Assembly (NCBI RefSeq): GCF_024609765.1
Contig: NZ_JANFDG010000004.1
Coordinates: 207,726 to 271,725, forward strand
DNA length: 64,000 nucleotides
Origin: Shinella pollutisoli
GTDB taxonomy: Bacteria; Pseudomonadota; Alphaproteobacteria; Rhizobiales; Rhizobiaceae
Direction of reading: 5' to 3'
Shown here: positions 43,023 through 51,690 of the stretch, in pieces
How positions within the stretch are numbered: position 1 is the stretch's first letter
How the letters are laid out: each line of letters opens with the position of its first letter
Notes under the pieces: generated by a model
The model's database searches: none
What the model saw: only the letters and a program-made list of their open reading frames with translations
What the model was told of the DNA's origin: nothing
Position numbers and translations under genes: made by a program

Positions 43023-44072
43023 CTAGCCGCGCGCCGTCAGCACCCGGCCGGCGAGGATCTCGTGCGCGTAGTCGTGGCGCGGGAAGGCGAGCGGGCGGAT
43101 TTCCCCGCGCGCGGCAAGGCCCTCGATCATCGCCGCCGCCCCGGCCGCGTCGCGCCAGTCGAGCCGCACGCCGCCGAGGTCGTAGCGCCACCATTCGACC
43201 GCCTCCAGCCTGTCGCGCAGCGGCTGCTCGAAGCGGTACCTGACGATCCGCGCCGGAGATCCGGCGACGACGGCATAGGCGGGCACGTCCTTCGTGACGA
43301 TGGAGCGGGTGGCGACGACGGCGCCGTTGCCGATGCTGATGCCGGGCTTGAGCAGCGTGCCCGCGCCGATCCAGACGTCGTGGCCGACATGCGTGGTGAT
43401 GTGGCCGTTGTGCTCCTCCCAGTCGCCGATCGGCGGCGGCGACTGCACGCCGGCGTCGCCGTAGAAGCGCTGGTGGTGCGGCGCATAGGCCATCGGGCTG
43501 GAGGAGAGCCATTCGACCGGATGGGCGCTGCCGAACACCGACAGGCCGGCGCCGATGCTGCAATAGCGGCCGACCGAGAGGTTGAGGCTCGCCCGGCCGA
43601 CGACATAGGAGAAGGCGCCGATCCTGAACAGCGAGCCGGCCGGCAGCGTCGCGCCCGGCTCGATCTCGGCGCCGGGATAGAGCACCAGCGGCTCGCCGGC
43701 CGCATAGACCCCGTCCCGCAGCCCGAGGTGGGCGAGGTAGAATTTCCCGCGCTTCGCGGCCTGAAGGATGTCGTCGCCGAAGGCCACGGCCACCGGATGG
43801 CAGGTGTTCGGCTCCAGCCAGAAGCGGTGCGGCGTCGCCACGGCCTCGCCCGGCCAGCGCGTCGCGGTGCGTCCGGAAAGCGGGAAGCGGCGCGATGGCG
43901 TCCCGCCGGCGTCGAGAATCTCCAGCGTGCCCTCGGCAAGCCGCCAGAACGCCTCATTCGGGTGGATATATCCGCCGATGCGGCCGTCCTCGCGGAAGAC
44001 CAGGCTTCCGAGCGCGCCGCCCTCGGCAAGGCCGTAGCGCCAGATCCGGGAGGTGATGTCGGCAGGGTTCAC
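43023..44072 (-). CDS. CatB-related O-acetyltransferase (left-handed beta-helix, XAT group)
   Basis: 349 residues. The N-terminal 130 residues form an uncharacterised, family-specific extension. A hexapeptide-repeat domain (about 130-285) follows, with VGRASLNLSVGRYCSIGAGLSVFGSAHPVEWLSSSPMAY, then GHDVWIGAGTLLKPGISIGNGAVVATRSIVTKDVPAYAVVAGSPARIVRYRF. The latter is the classical acetyl-CoA-binding helix end of xenobiotic/polysaccharide acetyltransferases, and the His of GSAHPVEW fits the catalytic position. The acceptor is unknown. The stop codon lies inside a 'gaaacgctcta' repeat box shared with the 3532-3637 region. Confidence 0.78.
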   Translation of the reverse strand: MNPADITSRIWRYGLAEGGALGSLVFREDGRIGGYIHPNEAFWRLAEGTLEILDAGGTPSRRFPLSGRTATRWPGEAVATPHRFWLEPNTCHPVAVAFGDDILQAAKRGKFYLAHLGLRDGVYAAGEPLVLYPGAEIEPGATLPAGSLFRIGAFSYVVGRASLNLSVGRYCSIGAGLSVFGSAHPVEWLSSSPMAYAPHHQRFYGDAGVQSPPPIGDWEEHNGHITTHVGHDVWIGAGTLLKPGISIGNGAVVATRSIVTKDVPAYAVVAGSPARIVRYRFEQPLRDRLEAVEWWRYDLGGVRLDWRDAAGAAAMIEGLAARGEIRPLAFPRHDYAHEILAGRVLTARG

Positions 44073-44218
44073 GATTCGTCTTCCTTTCCGGCGCGGCGAC
44101 GTCCCGCACTAACCCGAAAGACGGCGGGGACTCAACCGCCGGCCCCCGCCTTTCGTCGAGACTTGCATTTCGCTCGCCGGCAATTACGATGTATCACGCA
44201 TCAACGGAGTGACCCCGC

Positions 44219-44959
44219 ATGACCGAAGAACGCCGCACCATGCTGCTGACGGGGGCGAGCCGGGGCATCGGGCATGCGACCGTCAAGCTGTTCCAGTCGA
44301 AGGGCTGGCGCATCCTCACCGTCTCGCGCCAGCCGTTCTCCGAGGAATGCCGCTGGCCGTCCGCGCGCGAGAGCCACATCCAGGCCGACCTCGCCGACCT
44401 CACCCAGATCGACCGCCTCGCCGCCACGGTGCGCGAGCGCCTGCCCGACGGCAGGCTGCATGCGCTCGTCAACAATGCCGGCATCTCGCCGAAGGGGCCG
44501 GGCCGCAGCCGCCTCGGCGTCGCCGACACGACGGCGGAGGTCTGGACGCACGTCCTCAACGTCAACCTCGTCTCCACCGCCCTGATCGCCCGCGCGCTGC
44601 TGCCGGAGCTCACGGCGGCGAAGGGATCGATCGTCAACGTCACCTCGATCGCGGGCTCCCGCGTCCATCCCTTCGCCGGCGTCGCCTATGCCGCGTCCAA
44701 GGCGGGGCTCGCGGCGCTGACGCGGGAGATGGCGCACGAGTTCGGCCGGCGCGGGGTGAGGGCGAACGCCATCGCGCCGGGCGAGATCGAGACCTCGATC
44801 CTCTCGCCCGGAACCGACGCGCTCGTCGCCGCCGAGGTGCCGATGGGCCGGCTCGGCGAGCCGCGCGAGGTGGCCGAGACCATCCATTTCCTCTGCACCG
44901 AGCAGTCGTCCTACATCAACGGCGCCGAGATCCACATCAACGGAGGCCAGCACGTGTGA
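44219..44959 (+). CDS. Short-chain dehydrogenase/reductase
   Basis: 246-residue classical SDR. TGASRGIGHATVK binds NAD(P); NNAG is at about 86-89; the catalytic Ser is in VTSIAGSRVHP and Tyr/Lys in YAASKAGLAAL; RANAIAPGEIETSIL follows; and SSYINGAEIHINGGQHV is the usual C-terminus. The substrate is not deducible. The 146-bp gap on its left separates it from the convergently placed acetyltransferase; the ABC transporter gene begins 202 bp downstream, possibly with its own promoter. Confidence 0.87.
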   Translation: MTEERRTMLLTGASRGIGHATVKLFQSKGWRILTVSRQPFSEECRWPSARESHIQADLADLTQIDRLAATVRERLPDGRLHALVNNAGISPKGPGRSRLGVADTTAEVWTHVLNVNLVSTALIARALLPELTAAKGSIVNVTSIAGSRVHPFAGVAYAASKAGLAALTREMAHEFGRRGVRANAIAPGEIETSILSPGTDALVAAEVPMGRLGEPREVAETIHFLCTEQSSYINGAEIHINGGQHV

Positions 44960-45161
44960 ACCGGCCGGGTGCGACAGGATGCGCCCGCCGAAGAATCCCG
45001 TTGACCGCACGTCGATAGGATGCATCATGAAGACAAAACCGCCCCGCAAGAGGGCGGCGCGGCGGGAGCGACGCTCCGGCTCTTTGAAGTTCTTTGGGGA
45101 TCGTCATCGGGACCGGCGGCCAGAGGCCGGCCCCTCACAATGAAGAAAAGGGGAGTACAGC

Positions 45162-46214
45162 ATGAAGACCATCATCAAGACAGGTGTCCTTGCCGCGGCG
45201 GCCGCCGTGCTTGCCGCGGGCCTTGCCGCGCCGGCGCTGGCGCGCGACCTCACCGTCGTGTCGTGGGGCGGCAACTATCAGGACGGCCAGCGGGAGATCT
45301 ATTTCAAGCCCTACGCCGAGAAGACCGGCAAGCCGGTGCTCGACGAATCCTGGGACGGCGGCATCGGCGTCCTGCAGTCGAAGGTCAAGGCCGGCGCGCC
45401 GAACTGGGACGCCGTGCAGGTCGAGGCCGAGGAACTGGCGCTCGGCTGCTCCGACGGCCTGTTCGAGAAGATCGACTGGGACAAGATGGGCGGCAAGGAC
45501 CGCTTCCTCGACTCGGCCGTCAACGACTGCGGCGTCGGCGCGATCGTCTGGTCGACGGCGATCGCCTATGACGGCGACAAGATCGCCGAGGGCCCGAACT
45601 CCTGGGCCGACTTCTGGAACGTCGAGAAGTTCCCCGGCAAGCGCGGCCTGCGCAAGGGGCCGAAATACACGCTCGAATTCGCGCTGATGGCCGACGGCGT
45701 CTCCAAGGACGAGGTCTACGACGTGCTGTCGACCGACGAGGGCGTCGAGCGCGCCTTCAAGAAGCTCGACGAGCTGAAGCCGCACATCGTCTGGTGGGAA
45801 TCCGGCGCCCAGCCGCTGCAGTTCCTCGCCTCCGGCGAAGTCGCCATGACGTCCGCCTACAACGGCCGCATCACCGGCATCAACCGCACGGAAGGCAAGA
45901 ACTTCAAGGTCGTCTGGCCGGGCAGCATCTACGCCGTCGACAGCTGGGTCGTGCTGAAGGACGCCGAGAACAAGGACGCCGCGCAGGACTTCATCGCCTT
46001 CGCCAGCCAGCCGGAGAACCAGGCGAAGCTGCCGGAATACGTCGCCTACGGCCTGCCGGTGAAGGAAGCCGCCGCCAAGGTCCCGGCCGATCTCGCCAAG
46101 GACCTGCCGACCGAGCCCGCCAACATGCCGGAGGCGATCTCGCTCAACACGGACTTCTGGATCGACAATTCGGAAACGCTGACGCAGCGCTTCAACGCCT
46201 GGCTCGCGCAGTAA
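45162..46214 (+). CDS. ABC transporter periplasmic binding protein, polyamine (PotD) type
   Basis: 350 residues with a cleavable signal peptide (about 1-27, AAPALA-RD). The mature protein begins LTVVSWGGNYQDGQREIYFKPY, the group's hallmark. It continues with NWDAVQVEAEELALGCSDGLFEKIDW and SWADFWNVEKFPGKRGLRKGP, and WWESGAQPLQFLASGEVAMTSAYNGRI. This subgroup of PotD-like proteins serves spermidine/putrescine-type ABC transporters in rhizobia. AAGGGGAG upstream of ATG 45162 is a good ribosome site. ATPase and two permeases follow in order. The hydroxyamine-type genes to the left and the carbamoylputrescine amidase to the right fit an amine ligand. Confidence 0.9.
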   Translation: MKTIIKTGVLAAAAAVLAAGLAAPALARDLTVVSWGGNYQDGQREIYFKPYAEKTGKPVLDESWDGGIGVLQSKVKAGAPNWDAVQVEAEELALGCSDGLFEKIDWDKMGGKDRFLDSAVNDCGVGAIVWSTAIAYDGDKIAEGPNSWADFWNVEKFPGKRGLRKGPKYTLEFALMADGVSKDEVYDVLSTDEGVERAFKKLDELKPHIVWWESGAQPLQFLASGEVAMTSAYNGRITGINRTEGKNFKVVWPGSIYAVDSWVVLKDAENKDAAQDFIAFASQPENQAKLPEYVAYGLPVKEAAAKVPADLAKDLPTEPANMPEAISLNTDFWIDNSETLTQRFNAWLAQ

Positions 46215-46252
46215 CGAGAGCGTAACGAGCGAGCGGGGCGTGGCGGGAAGCG

Positions 46253-46365
46253 CCCCCTCATCCGCCTGCCGGCACCTTCTCCCGAGGGGGAGAAGGGCGA
46301 TGCGGCGCCGACGGTCCTTCCTTCTCCCCGGCGGGGAGAAGGTGGCCGAAGGCCGGATGAGGGGG
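46253..46365. repeat. RIME-like mosaic palindromic repeat, copy 6 (reversed topology)
   Basis: Same outside-in order as copy 5, inside the 190-bp gap between binding-protein and ATPase genes. As transcribed RNA it would form stable hairpins there, which could lower expression of the downstream transporter genes relative to the binding protein. Confidence 0.78.
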
Positions 46366-46404
46366 CCTGCCCTCTGCCCGACCGCAAGAGCGAGGGAGCC
46401 TCTC

Positions 46405-47502
46405 TTGGCCGAATTCATCCGGTTTGACCGCATCACCAAATTCTACGGCCCGCTCTGCGTGGTCGAGAACCTCGACCTCGGCATCGGAAAGGGCGAGTTC
46501 GTCAGCCTGCTCGGACCCTCGGGTTCCGGCAAGACGACGCTGCTCATGATGCTCGCGGGCTTCGAGCAGCCGACCTCGGGCACGATCCTCGTCGACGGCC
46601 AGGCCGTCAACGACGTGCCCACCCACAAGCGCGACATGGGCGTCGTCTTCCAGAGCTACGCGCTCTTCCCGCACATGACGGTCGGCGAGAACATCGCCTT
46701 CCCGCTGGAAATGCGCGGGCTCGGCAAGGCGGAGATCGCCGACCGCGTGACGCGGGCGCTGGACATGGTGCAGCTTTCCGCCATGCGCGAGCGCCGCCCG
46801 GCGCAGCTGTCCGGCGGCCAGCAGCAGCGCGTGGCGCTCGCCCGCGCGCTCGTCTTCGAGCCGCGCGTGGTGCTGATGGACGAGCCGCTCGGCGCGCTCG
46901 ACAAGCAGCTGCGCGAGCAGATGCAGCTCGACATCCGCGACCTGCACCGCCGCCTCGGCCTCACCATCGTCTTCGTCACCCACGACCAGTCGGAGGCGCT
47001 GACGATGTCGGACCGCGTCGCCGTCTTCAACAAGGGGAAGATCGAGCAGATCGGCACGCCGCGCCAGGTCTACGACGAGCCGGCCACCCGCTTCGTCGCC
47101 GAGTTCATCGGCGAGACCAACCTGATCGAGGGCGTGGTCGCGCGCATCTCGGGCGGCGAGGCGGCCGTGCGGCTCGCCTCCGGCGCCGAGATCGTCTCGG
47201 CCGTCTCCGGCGGCGTGGCCGAGGGCGCGACCGTCTACCTCTCCGTCCGCCCCGAGCGCATCGAGCTCGCCGAGGCGAGGAACGCGGCGCACAACTGCCT
47301 GGAGACGGAGGTCACCGATTCCGTCTACCAGGGCGACCACCTGCGCGTGGAGCTCGCCGCCGGCAGCCACCCGCTGATCGCCAAGCTCGGCCGCCGCTCG
47401 CGCGAGTTCGAGCCGGGCACGAAGGTCTTCGCCGCCTTCTCGGCCGGCGACTGCCGGGTCATCGCGCCGCCGGACGGACAACGGCAGGCGGCCGCGTCAT
47501 GA
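46405..47502 (+). CDS. ABC transporter ATP-binding protein, PotA-like
   Basis: 365 residues from TTG 46405; GAGGGA at 46392-46397 precedes it, and no ATG fits the domain start. Walker A GPSGSGKTTLLMM, Q-loop VFQSYALFPHMTV, signature LSGGQQQRVALARAL, Walker B VVLMDEPLGALD and H-loop VFVTHDQ. The C-terminal TOBE-type domain (about 285-360) is VYLSVRPERIEL. It powers polyamine-type import with the adjacent permeases; the next gene starts in a 4-bp ATGA overlap. Confidence 0.92.
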   Translation: MAEFIRFDRITKFYGPLCVVENLDLGIGKGEFVSLLGPSGSGKTTLLMMLAGFEQPTSGTILVDGQAVNDVPTHKRDMGVVFQSYALFPHMTVGENIAFPLEMRGLGKAEIADRVTRALDMVQLSAMRERRPAQLSGGQQQRVALARALVFEPRVVLMDEPLGALDKQLREQMQLDIRDLHRRLGLTIVFVTHDQSEALTMSDRVAVFNKGKIEQIGTPRQVYDEPATRFVAEFIGETNLIEGVVARISGGEAAVRLASGAEIVSAVSGGVAEGATVYLSVRPERIELAEARNAAHNCLETEVTDSVYQGDHLRVELAAGSHPLIAKLGRRSREFEPGTKVFAAFSAGDCRVIAPPDGQRQAAAS

Positions 47503-48677
47503 GCGCGCGCGCCTCCCGCACCGGGCGCTCGCTTTTCCTCCTCGCGCCGCTCCTCCTCTTCCTCGCCGGCTTCTTCGTCTGGCCGCTCTTCTCCATGATG
47601 TCGCAGGCGGTCTCCGACACCGCGGTGCTCCGCCTCCTGCCGCAGAGCGCCGAGGTGCTCGCCGGCTGGGACCGCAAGTCGCCGCCGACGCCCGAGATGC
47701 AGACGGCGCTGATCGCCGACCTCAAGGCGGTCGAGGACACGCAGGCGCTCGGCGACATGGTGCGGCGCCTGAACAGCGCCCGCTCCGGCTTCCGCACGCT
47801 GATGTCGAAGACGACGTCGGCGCTTTCCGACGAGGCGGACCCGCCCGCCGACCTCGTCTCGATCGACAAGCGCTGGGAGAGGCCGGAATTCTGGCTCGCC
47901 ATCGCCGACGCGCTCTCGCCGCTCACCGACCGCAACCTGCTCGCCGCCGTCGACCTCGGCCGCAACGCCGACGGCGAGATCGAGCACCTGCCGGCCGACC
48001 AGTCCGTCAACCGCGTGATCCTGGTGCGCACCTTCTGGATCTCCGCCCTCGTCACCTTCGCCTGCATCGCGATCGGCTATCCCTATGCCATCATCGCCGC
48101 CTCGCTTTCCGGCTGGAAGCGCGACGTGATGCTCGCCGCCGTGCTGCTGCCGCTGTGGACCTCGCTCCTCGTGCGCACCGCCGCCTGGTTCATCCTGCTG
48201 CAGGAACAGGGGCTCATCAACGACGTGCTGCAGATGCTGGGGCTGACCAGCGGGCCGGTGCAGCTCATCTTCAACCGCACCGGCGTCGTCATCGCCATGA
48301 CCCACGTGCTCCTGCCCTTCATGGTCCTGCCGATCTATTCCGTGCTGATCACCATCCCGAAGAACCTGATGCCGGCCGCCGCCTCGCTCGGCGCGCATCC
48401 GCTGCGCGCCTTCCTGCGCGTGCTGCTGCCGCTGTCGCTGCGCGGCGTCGCCGCCGGCAGCCTGCTCGTCTTCATCTCGGCGATCGGCTACTACATCACG
48501 CCGGCGCTGATCGGCGGGCCGGGCGACCAGATGATCTCCTCGATCATCGCCTTCTACGCCATCGGCTCGGCCAACTGGGGCATGGCCGGCGCGCTCGGCG
48601 TCGTGCTGCTCGCCGCCACCCTCGTCCTCTACTCCGTCTATGCGCGGCTGTCGGCCGACGAACCGGGAAGGAGATAG
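47499..48677 (+). CDS. ABC transporter permease, PotB-like, with enlarged periplasmic loop
   Basis: 392 residues, six membrane helices. After TM1 (SLFLLAPLLLFLAGFFVWPLF) there is an unusually long extracytoplasmic segment (about 40-175), mostly helical and charged, before TM2 at WISALVTFACIAIGYPYAII. The cytoplasmic EAA loop is AAASLGAHPLRAFLRVLLPLS. PotB of E. coli is about 280 residues; the extension is shared by rhizobial relatives as far as I recall. It pairs with the next permease, 3 bp downstream. Confidence 0.9.
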   Translation: MSARASRTGRSLFLLAPLLLFLAGFFVWPLFSMMSQAVSDTAVLRLLPQSAEVLAGWDRKSPPTPEMQTALIADLKAVEDTQALGDMVRRLNSARSGFRTLMSKTTSALSDEADPPADLVSIDKRWERPEFWLAIADALSPLTDRNLLAAVDLGRNADGEIEHLPADQSVNRVILVRTFWISALVTFACIAIGYPYAIIAASLSGWKRDVMLAAVLLPLWTSLLVRTAAWFILLQEQGLINDVLQMLGLTSGPVQLIFNRTGVVIAMTHVLLPFMVLPIYSVLITIPKNLMPAAASLGAHPLRAFLRVLLPLSLRGVAAGSLLVFISAIGYYITPALIGGPGDQMISSIIAFYAIGSANWGMAGALGVVLLAATLVLYSVYARLSADEPGRR

Positions 48678-48680
48678 GCC

Positions 48681-49475
48681 ATGGCGCTCCGGTTCTCCAA
48701 GCTCGCCTTCTCGGTGCTCGCGATCCTCTTCCTGGTCGCGCCGCTGATCGCCATCCTGCCGCTCGCCTTCACGTCCAGCGTCATCCTCACCTATCCGATC
48801 CCCTCCTGGTCGATGCGCTGGTTCACGGAGCTGTTCACGGCGGATGCCTGGCGCCGGGCCATCGTCAACAGCCTGATCATCGGCACGGGCACGACGCTGC
48901 TTGCCACCGTGCTCGGCACGGCCGCCTCGCTCGGGCTTCGCAACCGGCTCGTCTTCTTCCGCGGCACCTTCCGCACGCTGTTCCTGCTGCCGATGGTGGT
49001 GCCGGCGGTCGTGCTCGGCGTCGGCATGCAGGTGCTGCTCGCCCGCTTCGGGCTGACCAACAGCTATGCCGGGGTGATCATCGCCCATACCGTCGTCGCC
49101 GTGCCCTTCGTCGTGGTCAGCGTCACCGGGGCGCTCGCCGGCATCGACGAGCGGGTGGAGCTCGCCGCCGAGAGCCTCGGCGCGCCGCCGGCGACCGTCT
49201 TCCGCCGCGTGACGCTGCCGCTCGCGCTTCCGGGCGTGCTCTCCGGCGCCGTGCTCGCCTTCGCCACCTCGCTCGACGAGGTGGTGCTGACGCTCTTCGT
49301 CGCCGGGCCGAACCAGCGCACGCTGGCGCGGCAGATGTTCTCCTCGATCCGCGAGAACATCAGCCCGGCGATCGCGGCGGCCGCCTTCCTGTTCATCGCC
49401 GCGACGATCGCCATCGGCCTGATCGTCGTCCTCTCCCGCTCGGTGCTGGCGAAGCGGCGCGCGCCGGTGCATTAG
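48681..49475 (+). CDS. ABC transporter permease, PotC-like
   Basis: 264 residues, six membrane helices: LAFSVLAILFLVAPLIAILPLAFTSS first, then the conserved SWSMRWFTELFT, and the EAA coupling loop ELAAESLGAPPATVFRRVTLPLALPG, ending KRRAPVH. Completes the binding protein-ATPase-permease-permease operon 45162-49475. Confidence 0.92.
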   Translation: MALRFSKLAFSVLAILFLVAPLIAILPLAFTSSVILTYPIPSWSMRWFTELFTADAWRRAIVNSLIIGTGTTLLATVLGTAASLGLRNRLVFFRGTFRTLFLLPMVVPAVVLGVGMQVLLARFGLTNSYAGVIIAHTVVAVPFVVVSVTGALAGIDERVELAAESLGAPPATVFRRVTLPLALPGVLSGAVLAFATSLDEVVLTLFVAGPNQRTLARQMFSSIRENISPAIAAAAFLFIAATIAIGLIVVLSRSVLAKRRAPVH

Positions 49476-49539
49476 AAATCATCGATTAAGCACTCGGCGC
49501 TAGGATCGCGCAAATCCTCGGCAAGGCGCGCGATCCCGT

Positions 49540-51423
49540 ATGAATCATGCTTGGCAAATGCTGGTGGGCAATTTCGCCTGCGTGGCGCTCATCGTCTCCG
49601 CCTGGATGCACGCGAGCTACCGCTGGTGCCGGCTGACGCCGCGCCAGCAGCAGGCCTGCTTCGGCGCCGTGCTCGGCGCGGCTGCGGCGACCTCCATGTC
49701 GCTCGCCGTGGAGCTCGGGCCGGGCGTGCATTTCGACCTGCGCGTCGCGCTGATCGAGGTCGCCGCGCTGTTCGGCGGGCCGCTCTCGCTCCTCGTCACG
49801 GCGGGCCTCGCGGCGGCCTTCGGCGTCGTGCTCGGCGGCGCGGACCTGCTTTCGGGCCTTGCCGGCATCCTCGTCGCCGCGGCGGCGGGCCTTGCGGTCC
49901 GGGGATGGCTCGGGCGCGGCCGGACGATCGGCCTTGCCGCGGTGCCCGTCTTCGCCGCGCTCGTCGGCGCCCTGTCGCTCGTCGTCCTCGCCACGCTGCC
50001 GCCGGAGGCCTTCCGCCCCGTGCTCGCCGGCTTCGGCCTGCCGATCGCGCTGCTCAACGTCGCCGCCGCCGCGCTCGCCGCGCTGGTGATGATCTATTTC
50101 AGGCGCTTCACGCTGGAGCGCGACGTGCTGCGCGCCGCCCTCGCCCAGGCGCCCGACTTCCACTACGTCAAGACCCTCGACCAGCGCTTCGTCGTCACCA
50201 ACCAGAACCTCGCCCGCCGCTACGGCCGCGGCCGCGTCTCCGACATGACCGGCCTCAGCGAACGCGACCTGGAGCCGGGCGAGCGGGCGGAGGCGGCGCT
50301 CGCCGCCGAGCGGCGGGTGATCGAGACCGGCGAGCCGCTGATCCGCCAGGAGGAGAGGATCCGCGGCGAGGACGGCGAGGCGCGCTGGTACTCGACCTCG
50401 AAGTTCCCGCTGCGCGACCCGCACGGCGCGCTGATCGGGATCGCCGGCGTCTCGGTCGACATCACCGAGCGCAAGCGGCTGGAGCAGGAGCTCAAGACCA
50501 GCCGCGATGTCGTCGCCCAGGCGATGGCCGAGATGACGGACGGGCTTGCCCTGTTCGACCGCGAGGGCTACCTCCTCTTCTGCAACCAGCAGTACCGCGA
50601 TCTTTTCCCGCTCTCGGCCTATGCCCGCGTCGAGGGCGCGCATATCGTCGACATCGTGCGCGCGGTGACGCGCAACGGCGAGCGCAAGGACGTGCCCCCG
50701 GACGTGCCGGAGGAGCGCATCCGCGCCGCCGCCGGCACGCTCCACCGCAACAAGGACGAGACCATCCCGCTCTTCGACGGGCGCTGGCTCAATCTGCGCA
50801 CCCGCGTCGGCGACGGCGGCTCGGCGCTGGTCGTCGTCACCGACATCACGGCGGCCAAGGAATCCGAGCTCGGCCTGCGCCGGCTCGCCGAGAAGATGAA
50901 GGGGCTTGCCGAGACCGACGCGCTGACCGGCGTCGCCAACCGCCGCTCCTTCGACGAGCGGCTCGCCGCCGAGCTCGGCCGCAGCGCGGCGAGCGGCCGC
51001 CCGCTCTCGCTGCTGCTGATGGACGTCGATTGCTTCAAGGCCTTCAACGACACCTACGGGCACCTCGCCGGCGACGAATGCCTGCGGCGCGTCGGCGCCT
51101 GCCTGAAGGAGGCCGCGCGCCGCCCGCGCGACCTCGCCGCGCGCTACGGCGGCGAGGAATTCGCGGTGATCCTGCCGGAGACCGACGCCGAGACGGCGCT
51201 GGCGATCGCCGGCCGGCTGTGCCGGGCGGTGCGCTCGCTCGCCATACCCCACGCGCCGAGCGAGTTCGGCACGGTGACGACGAGCGTCGGCGTCGCCACG
51301 GCCACCGAGGCGGGCGCGACGACGCCGGCGGCCCTCGTCCTGGAGGCCGACCGCGCGCTCTACCGCGCCAAGGCGGGCGGCCGCGACCGGGCGGTGCTCT
51401 CGAGCCTCCCCGCCGTCGCCTGA
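49540..51423 (+). CDS. Membrane diguanylate cyclase with PAS domains
   Basis: 627 residues making cyclic di-GMP from GTP. The N-terminus has about six hydrophobic helices (1-185) of the 5TM/LYT-like receptor type. A PAS domain (about 195-320: ITERKRLEQELKTSRD at its end) and a second PAS (about 330-440) follow, then a GGDEF domain (about 455-620) with DALTGVANRRSFDE and RYGGEEFAVILPE as active motif. An inhibitory I-site RxxD is not obvious five residues before GGEEF (ARRPRDLAARYGGEEF includes RPRD, which could serve). No EAL domain is present. It links envelope polysaccharide production to a signal, though no target is evident. Confidence 0.92.
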   Translation: MNHAWQMLVGNFACVALIVSAWMHASYRWCRLTPRQQQACFGAVLGAAAATSMSLAVELGPGVHFDLRVALIEVAALFGGPLSLLVTAGLAAAFGVVLGGADLLSGLAGILVAAAAGLAVRGWLGRGRTIGLAAVPVFAALVGALSLVVLATLPPEAFRPVLAGFGLPIALLNVAAAALAALVMIYFRRFTLERDVLRAALAQAPDFHYVKTLDQRFVVTNQNLARRYGRGRVSDMTGLSERDLEPGERAEAALAAERRVIETGEPLIRQEERIRGEDGEARWYSTSKFPLRDPHGALIGIAGVSVDITERKRLEQELKTSRDVVAQAMAEMTDGLALFDREGYLLFCNQQYRDLFPLSAYARVEGAHIVDIVRAVTRNGERKDVPPDVPEERIRAAAGTLHRNKDETIPLFDGRWLNLRTRVGDGGSALVVVTDITAAKESELGLRRLAEKMKGLAETDALTGVANRRSFDERLAAELGRSAASGRPLSLLLMDVDCFKAFNDTYGHLAGDECLRRVGACLKEAARRPRDLAARYGGEEFAVILPETDAETALAIAGRLCRAVRSLAIPHAPSEFGTVTTSVGVATATEAGATTPAALVLEADRALYRAKAGGRDRAVLSSLPAVA

Positions 51424-51513
51424 ACCCCTCGACGGGGAAGATTCCCGCCCTATCTTTCCGCGGAGGCCGACATGGGGCCGTCGCATATGGAATGACCAGG
51501 GTGCTTCCTGCCC

Positions 51514-51628
51514 CTTCTCCCCGGCGGGGAGAAGGTCGCGGCAGCGGGATGAGGGGGGCGCCGGAGGCGAAGTTCGCCCCTTCATCCGACCCTTCGGACC
51601 ACCTTCTCCCCGTGGGGGAGAAGGGGAG
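51514..51628. repeat. RIME-like mosaic palindromic repeat, copy 7
   Basis: Occurs in the 51424-51690 gap upstream of cydA. It is preceded by a reversed GTCGCATATGGAATGA box (about 51479-51494), the same box that follows copies 1 and 3, so the whole element is inverted relative to those. Confidence 0.8.
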
Positions 51629-51690
51629 CGGAGACGCCGCATTCCATGGGCGAACGTTCGCAGGCCGACAGGACGCACGGAGGAAGACCG

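Noticed and set aside
45020..45571. An open frame beginning upstream of the polyamine binding-protein gene
   Set aside because: It overlaps the signal peptide and mature start of a convincing binding protein in another frame and encodes only Arg/Gly-rich sequence.
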